Shown: piece after piece, positions 23,915 to 32,736 of the stretch
Position numbering within the stretch: position 1 is the stretch's first letter
Layout of the letters: every line of letters starts with the position of its first letter
NCBI GenBank assembly: GCA_030625815.1
Contig: DAOUQF010000001.1
Location: 186,001 to 250,000, forward strand
Origin: Eubacteriales bacterium
GTDB taxonomy: Bacteria; Bacillota; Clostridia; Tissierellales; GPF-1
Length of the DNA stretch: 64,000 nucleotides
Reading direction: 5' to 3'
Notes under the pieces: generated by a model
What the model was told of the DNA's origin: nothing
Seen by the model: the letters and a program-made list of their open reading frames with translations, nothing else
Databases searched by the model: none
Program-made: the position numbers and the translations under genes

Positions 23915-24811
23915 ATGGAAACAAGGAGTAGGAAACGCAACGACAATTTAAAGTTGATCGCCATGCTAACCATGCTGATCGATCATCTGGGACATATGCG
24001 GATGGTTAGTGAATCCTTCTACACGATCAGCCGAACCATTGGGCGGATCGCGTTTCCGATTTTTGCCTATCAAATCGCCATTGGGTTTGAGAAGACAAGC
24101 AATCGCAAACGCTATGCCCTTCGTTTGTTCGGGTTTGGATTGATTGCTCAAATTCCCTATATTTGGTTCAATCCTGAGCTGGAACGACATCTTCTGCATT
24201 TCAATATACTTTTTCTGTTATTGGCGGGGTTGGGCGTTTTGCAGCTTTTTGAATGGGGCGAGCAAGCGTGTAAACGATATCGGGAATCAAAAAAGAGCGT
24301 TACATTTTTCATTGCGGCAGGCTATTATTTGGCGACCCTTGCATTGATCGCTCTGCCTGAAGCGGTTACGATTCTTTGCCTTCAAAGAGGAATTGAGATT
24401 TCCTTTGAATACAGCAGCTATGGTCTGTTAATGATTTTGTTTTTTTATCGATTCCGAAGAACTCCTTGGAAGATGGCGACTGCATATCTGGCATTATCGT
24501 TGATTGGCGTGGGACTGACGTCGCTTTGGGTTGCGGTCAAATATGGACCTCAGATTACCGGTGGAGAGGTTGGCTATTTTCATGCCCTGCAGAATTGGGA
24601 TTTGATCAAGGGAATCATGACTAGAAACCAGGTGCATACATCCCTAACCGGGGTCTGGTTTCAAGCCAGAAGCCTGGTCGCAATTCCGATTATTTTATTT
24701 TTTGAATCGTATCGAGGGAGGCTGCAAATTCATTTGCACCGAGCTGTGGGATATTGGTTCTATCCTGTTCATATTGGGATTCTCGTTGCAATTGCGATTT
24801 TTACGCGATAA
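23915..24811 (+). CDS. TraX-family membrane protein
   Basis: A 298-residue protein with about eight transmembrane helices. The N-terminal block NDNLKLIAMLTMLIDHLGHM, then TIGRIAFPIFAYQIAIGFEK and the RYALRLFGFGLIAQIPY stretch, is the hallmark of the TraX family (named for the F-plasmid pilin acetylase). Chromosomal members are common in Clostridia and their role is not established; no conjugation gene is nearby. The C-terminus AVGYWFYPVHIGILVAIAIF is also typical. The start has AAGGGGG upstream. Confidence 0.85.
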   Translation: METRSRKRNDNLKLIAMLTMLIDHLGHMRMVSESFYTISRTIGRIAFPIFAYQIAIGFEKTSNRKRYALRLFGFGLIAQIPYIWFNPELERHLLHFNILFLLLAGLGVLQLFEWGEQACKRYRESKKSVTFFIAAGYYLATLALIALPEAVTILCLQRGIEISFEYSSYGLLMILFFYRFRRTPWKMATAYLALSLIGVGLTSLWVAVKYGPQITGGEVGYFHALQNWDLIKGIMTRNQVHTSLTGVWFQARSLVAIPIILFFESYRGRLQIHLHRAVGYWFYPVHIGILVAIAIFTR

Positions 24812-24825
24812 ATGAGTAGCGGAAG

Positions 24826-24849
24826 AAAGGGGTCGAAGCCCTTTTTTTT
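24826..24849 (+). terminator. Terminator of the TraX-family gene
   Basis: Arms AAAGGG (24826-24831) and CCCTTT (24839-24844) with a 7-base loop are followed by a further T-run. Confidence 0.7.
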
Positions 24850-24893
24850 CTTTGAATTCCTATGGTATGATTGATTCATTGGAGGAAACACAG

Positions 24894-26921
24894 ATGAAAC
24901 AACGACAATTTGCGTTACTGCGGTGGATTTTACAGGAAGATTTCGTAGCCGAGAAAGAAATATTGGAAACATATCATATTTCGAAGCGAACGCTTCAATA
25001 TGATATGAAAGCCATCAATGAATGGTTGATCGAACGGGATCTTCCTGGATTGAAACGAAAGACCGATGGATGTTTTCACTTGCTTCTGACGCAATTGGTG
25101 CAGGAACAAGTACAACAGGAAATAGAGATGCATAGCATTCTTTTCCATCAAATGGATGAAAGTGCGAGAAAAGAGTATTTGCTGTTTTTGTTGTTTTTTG
25201 AGAAGGGTTTTGTTACGACGCAATATATAAGTGAAAAACTGGAAATGAGTCGCAATAGTATTCGAAAGATCTTGGTTGAATTGGAGTTGGAGTTAAAATC
25301 AAATGGAGTTTTCCTGGAAAGCAAACCGAAGTCTGGTTGGGCTTTGATGGGAGACGAAGCCGATCTGCGCCGCTGTTTTGTCAAATGGTTTCATGAAGTG
25401 TTTATCAATCGCACCACCGGGATGCAAATTCATCGAACTGCGATGTTGAAGAGGGTAGAGACTGAGATTCCGCAATGGCCGACTTGGATGAAGGAGCGCT
25501 TTTCTGTGCTGTCGAAGGGGATTTCGGACCGTTCCAGCGGACGTGTCGTTGCAAGCATTGTCATCTCGATCTTGCGTCATCAAAATGCAAAAGACTTGGG
25601 TGTGCAGCCCGTAGAAATTCCGGTGCTTGTCGAGAGTGGCGCATTGCCTCGTTTAGATGCCTTGATTGCGGGGTTTGACTTCCCGTTGAATCATCAGGAT
25701 CGTGTATTCTGTGCAAAGTATCTGTTGGGAAATCGTGCTATTGATATGGATCAAAAGATCGAAGTCGTCTTTGATAAGCTTCCAAAGATCGTGAAGACGA
25801 TGGTGAAGGATATGTGTGAAATTTCCCATCATCCGATTCGCGAGCCTGAACGGTTGGTCAAGAGTTTGATCGTGCATTTGCAACCCACGATTTTCCGTAT
25901 CCGGTTTGGTATTGAAGTGGAAAACTCTCTGCTCGAACAAATTCAAGAGCGATATCAGGGCTATTATCGTGCGGCTCGGATTGCATCCCGCCCCTTGGAA
26001 CAGCATTTCTCGATTCATATGCCTGCTGAAGAGGTAGCGTTTATTGCCATGCATTTTGGCGCCTTTATCGAAAAAGAACAGCGGGAACAGACCCGAATTC
26101 TTTTAGTCTGTCATGAGGGGATGGCTACGGTTCGATTGATTCAAGCGCGTTTGCGGGAAGAATTTGATTCCTGTGAGATTGTAGGGATCATGAGCCGCAA
26201 TGAATATATGGAAAGTCGGGAGATCCATGCGGATTTGGTTTTGACCACGGTGGAGCTTCAGGGCAAGGGAATTCCGATTGTACATGTGGAACCCATGCTT
26301 TCCAAAGGCAATCAAAATCAATTGGGAGAAATTTTAAAGAAACGAACAATCAGACGAAAGGAGTCCTTCGAGCGAATCTATCAGGAAGTGGAACGGTATT
26401 GTACGGTTCATCAGCCGCGGCTGTTGCGTTCCTCCATCCATGAAATTTTGGAAGGCAAACAGTCCGGCAAGACTTTGGCGGAGTTGTTGCCTTTGGAGCG
26501 AATTCAATTGGGTATTCATGTGGACACCTGGCAGGAAGCGGTTCAAGTTACAGCGGAACCTCTTTTGCAATGCGGAGCAATTACGGAGAGTTATCATCTG
26601 AAAATGATGGAAAACATCGAACGGTTTCGCGCCTATGTCGTTGTGAAGAAATCAGTGGCGATGCCTCATGCGCGGCCTGAAGATGGTGCTTTAGACACTC
26701 AAGCCAGCCTTGTGGTCCTTTCAAAAGGAGTGAAATTCGGCCATCCGAAGAATGATCCTGTGCGTGTTGTCTTTATCCTGACAGCAACAGACGGGCATCA
26801 GCATTTGGCGGCTCTGGACACTTTCCGGAGGATGATTGGGACAGACGATGCATTGGCCTACTTGAAGCAAGTGAAAGACAGGGAGGTGTGCAAGCGATGG
26901 ATAGCGGAATTGGAACAATAA
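24894..26921 (+). CDS. PRD-containing PTS-responsive transcriptional regulator with EIIB and EIIA domains
   Basis: A 675-residue activator of the MtlR/LicR type. ATG 24894 follows GGAGGAAAC. Order of parts: helix-turn-helix 1 (about 1-50, EKEILETYHISKRTLQYDM), helix-turn-helix 2 (about 90-135, TTQYISEKLEMSRNSIRK), two PTS regulation domains (about 170-385), an EIIB-like domain with Cys406 (LLVCHEGMATVRLIQARL), and an EIIA domain of the mannitol/Ntr class with His592 (SVAMPHARPEDGALD). PTS enzymes phosphorylate such domains and so tell the regulator whether sugar is present. EIIB and EIIC genes follow directly, and this is the only EIIA in the locus. Confidence 0.93.
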   Translation: MKQRQFALLRWILQEDFVAEKEILETYHISKRTLQYDMKAINEWLIERDLPGLKRKTDGCFHLLLTQLVQEQVQQEIEMHSILFHQMDESARKEYLLFLLFFEKGFVTTQYISEKLEMSRNSIRKILVELELELKSNGVFLESKPKSGWALMGDEADLRRCFVKWFHEVFINRTTGMQIHRTAMLKRVETEIPQWPTWMKERFSVLSKGISDRSSGRVVASIVISILRHQNAKDLGVQPVEIPVLVESGALPRLDALIAGFDFPLNHQDRVFCAKYLLGNRAIDMDQKIEVVFDKLPKIVKTMVKDMCEISHHPIREPERLVKSLIVHLQPTIFRIRFGIEVENSLLEQIQERYQGYYRAARIASRPLEQHFSIHMPAEEVAFIAMHFGAFIEKEQREQTRILLVCHEGMATVRLIQARLREEFDSCEIVGIMSRNEYMESREIHADLVLTTVELQGKGIPIVHVEPMLSKGNQNQLGEILKKRTIRRKESFERIYQEVERYCTVHQPRLLRSSIHEILEGKQSGKTLAELLPLERIQLGIHVDTWQEAVQVTAEPLLQCGAITESYHLKMMENIERFRAYVVVKKSVAMPHARPEDGALDTQASLVVLSKGVKFGHPKNDPVRVVFILTATDGHQHLAALDTFRRMIGTDDALAYLKQVKDREVCKRWIAELEQ

Positions 26922-27193
26922 AAATTATTGTTGTCTGCGGAATGGGTGTGGGAAGCAGCTATTTTGTGATGCAAAACGTTATCCAAGCCGTGAAGGGCTT
27001 GGGTTGGAATGCAGAAGTTGAGAATACCGATATCTTCAATGCAGCCTCCATGGAAGCTGATTTGCTGGTCGGGGCAGACTATCTGGTCGATCTGGTTGAA
27101 GGGGATTGTCCGCGGATTGCTTTGGATGATTTGCTGGACGAAGAAGAGCTTGTTGAGAAGATGATGCAATTGAAGGAGCTGCTTCATGATTGA
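26897..27193 (+). CDS. PTS EIIB component, ascorbate (SgaB/UlaB) type
   Basis: A 98-residue phosphotransferase subunit that carries phosphate on Cys14 (IKIIVVCGMGVGSSYFVMQN). The ATG at 26897 is preferred because GGGAGG lies 10 bases upstream; the GTG at 26888 is too close to it. The gene starts inside the 3' end of the regulator, with a 25-base overlap, and ends 8 bases inside the EIIC gene. The motif CGMGxGSS followed by a long helix fits the ascorbate-type EIIB. The sugar cannot be deduced with certainty. Confidence 0.88.
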   Translation: MDSGIGTIKIIVVCGMGVGSSYFVMQNVIQAVKGLGWNAEVENTDIFNAASMEADLLVGADYLVDLVEGDCPRIALDDLLDEEELVEKMMQLKELLHD

Positions 27194-28454
27194 TATCGGA
27201 ACGCAAATTGCAAAAAATGGATACTTGATTATGGCCATCTATGTCCTTGTGGGCGGAATACTGATGCGTCAAAATTGGAAAAAAACTTTGCGATCCGTGA
27301 TCAGAGCGGCAATCGGGGTCATCCTTCTTACACTAGGCGGCGAAATCATTATGCGTTCTCTGGTGAGTCTGACCTATGTTTTTCAACGCAGTTTTCGTGT
27401 GATTGGCATCCTCTCCAGCAATGAACGATTATTGGCCTATACGGATAGTCAATATGGGGGCATGCTTTATGGGATCATGCTGGTGGGAATGGCGATCAAT
27501 CTGTTGATGGCGAGATTCACGCGGTTTAAGTATGTTTTTTTAGCAGGGCATCAGGTTCTTTTCATGAGTGGCGCATTGGCTGCCATGGCAACCTATTTAA
27601 CGCTTTCGCCTGTCGTGGGGATTTTAGGCGCCGGGATCTTGCTGGGTATCATGATGACGATCTTTCCGCATCTGATTCAACCCTATACAGAGCGAATTAC
27701 GGGAAAAAAAGAGATGGCTGTCGGTCATTTTTCCAGTCTGGGATTCCTGATAAGCGCATGGTTGGGCAAGGTGTTTCAAAAAGAAGCCGATGAACCTCTT
27801 CGAAAAAAGAGCGGGAATGGATTTATCGATGATCATATTGTGGCAACCGCCCTTTCCATGACCAGTATTTTTTTGATCAGTACGATCCTTGCGGAACGGT
27901 CTTATGTTGAGGATATTACCGGAGGGAACTTTTATTTGCTTTTTGCCTTGGAACAGGGATTAACCTTTACCGGGGGCGTTTATATCGTGATCAACGGCGT
28001 GAGATTGATTATTCAAGAAATCATGCCAATTTTTCAACAGGTAGCGAAGCGATTTGTTCCCAATGCGATCCCCGCCCTGGATGTATCGATGCTGTTTGTT
28101 TATCAGCGTGGAAGATTGATTCTGGGTTTTATTGGCTCTTTATTGGGCGGTGTTTTAGCCATGTTTGTTTTGGGATCTTGGAGCGTATGGGTGATCATTC
28201 CCTCATCGACGGTCTATTTCTTTAGCGGTTCCGCCTCGGGACTCTACGGGTATTCCACGGGAGGGAAGCGGGGAGCCATTCTATCATCCGTTCTATTCGG
28301 TTTTGCTTTGGGGGCATTGCCGATTTTAACCATGAGGTTACTATCGGAATTGGGATTTTACCGCGTCGTATTCACAGAGATCGACTTTCAGGTTTTAGCT
28401 GGAATCACCATGGGACTCAAACGGATTTTTCAATTGTTAGGATTTGCGGGATAG
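27186..28454 (+). CDS. PTS EIIC component, ascorbate (SgaT/UlaA) type
   Basis: A 422-residue membrane permease with about ten hydrophobic helices. Blocks such as IGTQIAKNGYLIMAIYVLVG, YTDSQYGGMLYGIMLVGMAI and HQVLFMSGALAAMATYLTL are typical of UlaA/SgaT-like carriers. The C-terminal half has FSGSASGLYGYSTGGKRGA-like sequence (YFFSGSASGLYGYSTGGKRG). No ascorbate-6-phosphate catabolic gene is present, so the substrate may be another sugar acid or pentitol. The operon is regulator-EIIB-EIIC. Confidence 0.88.
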   Translation: MIDIGTQIAKNGYLIMAIYVLVGGILMRQNWKKTLRSVIRAAIGVILLTLGGEIIMRSLVSLTYVFQRSFRVIGILSSNERLLAYTDSQYGGMLYGIMLVGMAINLLMARFTRFKYVFLAGHQVLFMSGALAAMATYLTLSPVVGILGAGILLGIMMTIFPHLIQPYTERITGKKEMAVGHFSSLGFLISAWLGKVFQKEADEPLRKKSGNGFIDDHIVATALSMTSIFLISTILAERSYVEDITGGNFYLLFALEQGLTFTGGVYIVINGVRLIIQEIMPIFQQVAKRFVPNAIPALDVSMLFVYQRGRLILGFIGSLLGGVLAMFVLGSWSVWVIIPSSTVYFFSGSASGLYGYSTGGKRGAILSSVLFGFALGALPILTMRLLSELGFYRVVFTEIDFQVLAGITMGLKRIFQLLGFAG

Positions 28455-28472
28455 GCGCGCAAGAAAATGGAC

Positions 28473-28491
28473 GATAACGAAATCGATTTCC
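28473..28491. promoter_or_regulatory. Fur-box-like palindrome upstream of the iron transporter
   Basis: GATAACGAAATCGATTTCC matches 12 of 19 positions of the Fur consensus and contains a perfect 12-base palindrome, GAAATCGATTTC (28479-28490). It lies just upstream of a TATAAT at 28495-28500, a position where a repressor would block RNA polymerase. The downstream genes encode a ferric-iron type importer. No Fur gene is in the window. Confidence 0.45.
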
Positions 28492-28494
28492 CCT

Positions 28495-28500
28495 TATAAT
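28495..28500 (+). promoter_or_regulatory. -10 hexamer of the iron transporter operon
   Basis: A consensus TATAAT lies 39 bases before the start codon. No clear -35 hexamer is found at 16-18 bases; that region is occupied by the Fur-like palindrome. Confidence 0.5.
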
Positions 28501-28538
28501 AGACTTGTAGTTAAGTTTATGAATGAGGGGGATTTTTT

Positions 28539-29597
28539 ATGAAACGATTATTTTCTTTATTACTGGTTCTAATGATGGCATTAACGGTGTTTGCGGGATG
28601 TGCAAGCGATGAACCTGCAACGCCGGCGGCGGACGCTTTGCCGGGAGACGGCCTTGAACTTGTGGTCTACGCGGGCTTGATGGAAGATCACGCGATCTTG
28701 GCAATGCGCGAGTTTGAGAAAGAAACTGGTGTGAAAGTCGACATGGTTCGAATGAGTGGCGGCGAAATTTTTGCGAGAATCAAAGCAGAGAAAGAAAATC
28801 CATCAGCGAGCATTTGGTATGGCGGTGGCGCATTAACATTTATTCAAGCGAAAAATGAAGAATTGTTAGAAAACTACAAGTCACCAAATGCGGAAGCGAT
28901 CCCTGCAAACTTAAAAGATGCAGATGGCGCGTGGACGGGCATCTATTCCGGATACCTAGGCATTGAAGGCAACAAAAAATGGTTGGAAGAGAATGGTTTG
29001 GAATTGCCAAAAACCTTCGACGATCTTTTGAAACCGGAATTCAAAGGCAATATTGTTATTGCGCATCCTGGTTCTTCATCTACTGCCTATAATTTCTTGG
29101 CGACAGTGATTCAAATGAAGGGCGAGGAAGAAGGCTTTAAGTATCTTCAGAAATTCAACAAGCAGGTTCGTCAATACACGAAATCAGGATCAGCTCCCGG
29201 CCGCATGGTTGGCATGGGAGAAGCCCCAATCGCCATTGGTTTCTTGCACGATGCGATTAAATATCAAAAAGAAGGCTATGAGGATTTGATTTTTACAGCG
29301 CCTGAAGAAGGAACTGGTTATGAGATTGGCGCCGTTGGCATCATCAAAAACGGACCGGATCAAGAAGCGGCAAAATTGTTTGTTGACTGGGCTTTGTCTA
29401 AAGAAGCGCAAGAATTGGGACAGACCGTTGGTTCGTATCAGTTCTTGACAAATCCTGATGCAAATCCACCGGAAGAAGCAATGCAGTTGAAAGGCACGAT
29501 TTTGATTGATTACGATTTTGTATGGGCTGGAAATCAGCGGCAAGCATTTATTGAGAAGTTTATGGAGATGACACAAACTGAACTTCCAACAGAATAA
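28539..29597 (+). CDS. Ferric-iron type ABC transporter substrate-binding lipoprotein
   Basis: A 352-residue extracellular solute-binding protein of family 1 (FbpA/AfuA-like, which also includes 2-aminoethylphosphonate and spermidine binders). The signal peptide ends in the lipobox TVFAGCAS (Cys21). The binding fold begins with LELVVYAGLMEDHAILAMRE and continues with ASIWYGGGALTFIQAKNEEL and WTGIYSGYLGIEGNKKWLEE. The C-terminus shows LFVDWALSKEAQELGQ. The Fur-like box favours iron as substrate. A terminator hairpin follows before the permease gene. Confidence 0.88.
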   Translation: MKRLFSLLLVLMMALTVFAGCASDEPATPAADALPGDGLELVVYAGLMEDHAILAMREFEKETGVKVDMVRMSGGEIFARIKAEKENPSASIWYGGGALTFIQAKNEELLENYKSPNAEAIPANLKDADGAWTGIYSGYLGIEGNKKWLEENGLELPKTFDDLLKPEFKGNIVIAHPGSSSTAYNFLATVIQMKGEEEGFKYLQKFNKQVRQYTKSGSAPGRMVGMGEAPIAIGFLHDAIKYQKEGYEDLIFTAPEEGTGYEIGAVGIIKNGPDQEAAKLFVDWALSKEAQELGQTVGSYQFLTNPDANPPEEAMQLKGTILIDYDFVWAGNQRQAFIEKFMEMTQTELPTE

Positions 29598-29603
29598 GAC
29601 TGG

Positions 29604-29634
29604 AAAAGGTGCCCCGTTCGGGGCACTTTTCTTT
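29604..29634 (+). terminator. Intercistronic terminator/attenuator
   Basis: Arms GTGCCCC (29609-29615) and GGGGCAC (29620-29626), with flanking A and T runs, lie between the binding protein and permease genes. It should let more binding protein than permease be made, or end part of the transcripts. Confidence 0.8.
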
Positions 29635-29648
29635 CAGGGAGGATTATG

Positions 29649-31343
29649 ATGCAAGAGAACACAAGAAAAATCAAGATAAAAGCTGAAATAGCAACGATGA
29701 AAAATGTGATCAGGGATCCGATTTTGCTGACAACGATTATCATTGTATTGTCCATTGTGACATTATTTATTGTGATCCCGTTGTTTCGTATTATGGGAAG
29801 CAGTTTTCTTTTTGAAGGCGGCGTAACAATGAAATACTATGAAGCAATTTTTACAAAAGCATACAATCGACTGATTATCAAGAATACCATTAAACTCGGA
29901 TTGACAGTCAGCCTGTTGGCGACTAGCATCGGCTTCCTTTTTGCCTATGCTTCGGCTTATTTAAAGATGAAGAGCAAGCGTCTATTTGACGCCATCGCAA
30001 TTTTACCGATTATTTCACCACCTTTTCTGATTGCATTGTCGGCAATCCTGTTGTTCGGCCGAACGGGCTTGATTACAAGAGGGTTGTTGGGGATTAGGGA
30101 TGCTGAGATCTATGGGTTCAAGGGTCTGGTTTTGGTTCAAACTTTAACATTCTTTCCGGTTGCCTATCTGGTCTTGTCTGGACTGTTAAAGCAGATTGAT
30201 CCCTCGGTGGAAGAGGCGTCTAGGAGTCTTGGCGCATCGAGAGGTCAAGTGTTTCGGACAGTTACTGTGCCCTTGATGGCGCCGGGCATCGCCAATGCAG
30301 CCCTGTTGATCTTTATTCAATCGGTTGCCGACTTTGGCAATCCCATGGTCATCGGTGGAAACTATACCACCATGGCAGCGCAGATTTATCTGCAGGGAAT
30401 CGGAAGTTTGGACATGAGCGGCGCAACGGCTCTGGCGATGATCCTAGTGGTGATCTCCGTGTTTGCGTTTATTATTCAGAAGTATTATGTGGGCAAGAAG
30501 TCATATATTACTGTAACGGGTAAAATTTCCCGCGCACGACAGTTGATCGATGAACCCCATATCGTGAAGCCGGTTCAGATACTTGTTATTTTGATCAGCT
30601 TGCTAGTCGGCATGATGTATATTCTTGTGCCAATTGGTTCCTTTGTGAAGCTTTGGGGCGTGAATTATTCCTTGACTCTGGATCATTTCCGCTATGTCAT
30701 GGATTTGGGAATCAAACCGATTTTGGATACGACGCTTCTTGCGGTGATTGCGACTCCGATTACCGGGATTCTGGCGATGGTCATCGCCTTCCTAACCGTG
30801 CGACGAAGATTTCCTGGACGAGGCTATATGGAATTCACCACAATGTTGGCGATCGCCATTCCAGGAACGGTTATTGGTCTTGGCTACATTTTGACCTTTA
30901 ATACAGGACCATTGGTTTTGACGGGGACAGCTGCCATCTTGGTTATTGCATTTATGATCAGAAGCATGCCGGTTGGGATTCGATCAGGAATTGCAGCACT
31001 TCAACAAATCGATCCATCCATTGAAGAAGCCGCCAGTATTTTGGGTGCTTCCAGTCAAAAAGTGTTTACCTCGGTCACATTGCCGATGATTCGACCTGCT
31101 TTTTTCAGCGGACTTGTGAATTCCTTTGCGCGAAGCATGACCCTGGTAAGTACTGTTATTTTCTTGGTTTCTGCACGATGGAATTTATTGACGGTTGCAA
31201 TTATGGCACAAATTGATCAGGGCAAGATTGGCGTAGCCAGTGTGTATTCCACCATGTTGATTGTTATTGTGACAATTGTCATTTCACTGATTCGATTTGT
31301 TGTGTCCCGACTTGGCGTAAGCGCGGACGATATCACGTTATAG
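29649..31343 (+). CDS. Ferric-iron type ABC transporter permease, two fused channel domains
   Basis: A 564-residue membrane protein with about twelve helices. It contains two binding-protein-dependent transport domains in tandem, as in FbpB. The ATPase-contact motif occurs twice: DPSVEEASRSLGASRGQVFR in the first half and DPSIEEAASILGASSQKVFT in the second. The start at 29649 has AGGGAGG 6 bases upstream; ATG 29646 is too close. The ATPase gene follows after 9 bases. Confidence 0.92.
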   Translation: MQENTRKIKIKAEIATMKNVIRDPILLTTIIIVLSIVTLFIVIPLFRIMGSSFLFEGGVTMKYYEAIFTKAYNRLIIKNTIKLGLTVSLLATSIGFLFAYASAYLKMKSKRLFDAIAILPIISPPFLIALSAILLFGRTGLITRGLLGIRDAEIYGFKGLVLVQTLTFFPVAYLVLSGLLKQIDPSVEEASRSLGASRGQVFRTVTVPLMAPGIANAALLIFIQSVADFGNPMVIGGNYTTMAAQIYLQGIGSLDMSGATALAMILVVISVFAFIIQKYYVGKKSYITVTGKISRARQLIDEPHIVKPVQILVILISLLVGMMYILVPIGSFVKLWGVNYSLTLDHFRYVMDLGIKPILDTTLLAVIATPITGILAMVIAFLTVRRRFPGRGYMEFTTMLAIAIPGTVIGLGYILTFNTGPLVLTGTAAILVIAFMIRSMPVGIRSGIAALQQIDPSIEEAASILGASSQKVFTSVTLPMIRPAFFSGLVNSFARSMTLVSTVIFLVSARWNLLTVAIMAQIDQGKIGVASVYSTMLIVIVTIVISLIRFVVSRLGVSADDITL

Positions 31344-31352
31344 GAGGAAAGC

Positions 31353-32420
31353 ATGAAAGAAGCAAAAGGAATATTTTTAAAGGATCTGACAAAGACCTTT
31401 GTGACTTCGAAAAATACACAGGTGCAAGCGGTTAAGCGAGTGAATTTGACCATTAAACCGGGGGAGTTTGTCACCCTGTTGGGACCTTCAGGGTGCGGAA
31501 AAACGACAATTTTAAGAATGATTGCTGGATTTGAAACCCTGACCGAAGGCGAGGTCGTGATCGGGAATGAGGATGTTGGTCCATTGACGCCAGACAAGCG
31601 GGATATCTCCATGGTATTTCAGAATTACGCCTTGTTTCCTCATATGAATGTCTATGACAATATCGCCTATGGGTTAAAGCTTCAAAAATTGCCGAAGGCA
31701 GAAATTGACGAGCGCGTGAACCGAATCTTAACCATGATGAAGATGGAGGACTTTGCCACCCGAGTTCCCTCGCAGATGTCCGGTGGACAGCAGCAACGGG
31801 TTTCTCTTGCGCGCGCCTTGGTGATGGAGCCTGCCGTATTGTTGTTCGATGAGCCATTGTCGAATCTGGATGCGAAGCTTCGCCTTCATATGCGCGATGA
31901 GATTCGGAAAATCCAGCAAGAAGTCGGGATTACGTCCATCTATGTGACCCATGATCAATCGGAAGCCATGGGGCTGTCAGACAAGGTCGTTATTATGAAA
32001 GACGGAAATATTCAGCAAGTTGGCTCTCCACGCGAGATTTACCAAATGCCGGCCAATGTCTTTGTCGCGGGATTTATCGGCAGAGCCAATATTGTTTCTG
32101 GCGTGATCGAATCCAAGGAGACGGAAGCAACGATTGTTCGGATTGACGGCGTTCAATATCGGGTGCCTCGCGCAACGAAGCATCAAGCCGGGGAAACAGT
32201 GGAAATAGTGCTGCGGCCAGAGAGTGTGATCCTTGGTGTGGAAGAGTTTGAGACTCGAGTGAGCAAAAGTGTGTTTATGGGGGAAACCCATGAATACGAG
32301 GTGCAATGGGGTGATCAAACCCTGCAAATTAGCGAGAGCAACCCCTTTGGAAAGCCGAGTTATCAGGTCGGGGACAAGTTGATGTTGGGCTTTGATGAAA
32401 AATCTTTGCATATTTTATAA
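31353..32420 (+). CDS. ABC transporter ATP-binding protein, FbpC/PotA type
   Basis: A 355-residue ATPase. Walker A is GPSGCGKTT, the signature is MSGGQQQRVSLARAL, and Walker B is VLLFDEPLSNLDAKLR with the H-loop in YVTHDQSEAMGLS. The C-terminal TOBE domain spans about residues 240-350 (IGRANIVSGVIESKE...LRPESVILG). These features are shared by iron, spermidine and thiosulfate importers; the binding protein and permease point to ferric iron. The next element is a strong promoter 10 bases after the stop. Confidence 0.93.
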   Translation: MKEAKGIFLKDLTKTFVTSKNTQVQAVKRVNLTIKPGEFVTLLGPSGCGKTTILRMIAGFETLTEGEVVIGNEDVGPLTPDKRDISMVFQNYALFPHMNVYDNIAYGLKLQKLPKAEIDERVNRILTMMKMEDFATRVPSQMSGGQQQRVSLARALVMEPAVLLFDEPLSNLDAKLRLHMRDEIRKIQQEVGITSIYVTHDQSEAMGLSDKVVIMKDGNIQQVGSPREIYQMPANVFVAGFIGRANIVSGVIESKETEATIVRIDGVQYRVPRATKHQAGETVEIVLRPESVILGVEEFETRVSKSVFMGETHEYEVQWGDQTLQISESNPFGKPSYQVGDKLMLGFDEKSLHIL

Positions 32421-32429
32421 AAACAAGTG

Positions 32430-32458
32430 TTGACAAGTCGCGAACAAGATGATAATCT
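32430..32458 (+). promoter_or_regulatory. Strong promoter of the T-box / microprotein operon
   Basis: A perfect -35 TTGACA (32430-32435), 17-base spacer, and -10 TAATCT (32453-32458). The predicted start is near 32465. Confidence 0.8.
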
Positions 32459-32464
32459 TCTTGT

Positions 32465-32704
32465 AACATTTAAATGACGATGATGAAACGCCGAAGTCAG
32501 AAACTGTACAGAGAATTTGGGGAAGTGCTGGAACCCAAATCAGGGAATGATTTCGAACTCCTTTCTGAGTCTTGTCTGTGAAGCAGAGTAGCAGGCAACG
32601 GAGGCCCCGTTAAAGGCAAAGAAGAAATTCGGAGTGACACGTAAAGTGTAACGAAGGTGGTACCGCGGGTAATGACTCGTCCTTTTTATTGGACGGGTCT
32701 TTTT
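32465..32704 (+). ncRNA. T-box riboswitch leader, specifier read as CTC (leucine)
   Basis: T-box RNAs bind a specific uncharged tRNA and then allow read-through. The core T-box AAGGTGGTACCGCGG is at 32654-32668. A distal stem I motif (AAGTGCTGGAACCC) lies near 32523-32536. In stem I, GAA-CTC is followed by four bases and CTGAG (32555-32569). The same spacing holds in the thrS leader of this window, where it gives ACT (Thr), so CTC (32558-32560, Leu) is the best reading. The terminator at 32674-32704 competes with the T-box. No amino-acid gene follows; tandem microproteins do. Confidence 0.88.
32674..32704 (+). terminator. T-box controlled terminator
   Basis: Arms GACTCGTCC (32674-32682) and GGACGGGTC (32691-32699, one wobble) are followed by TTTTT. 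Confidence 0.88.
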
Positions 32705-32736
32705 GTTTGCTTGAAATACAAGAAAGAGGAGGTGCA

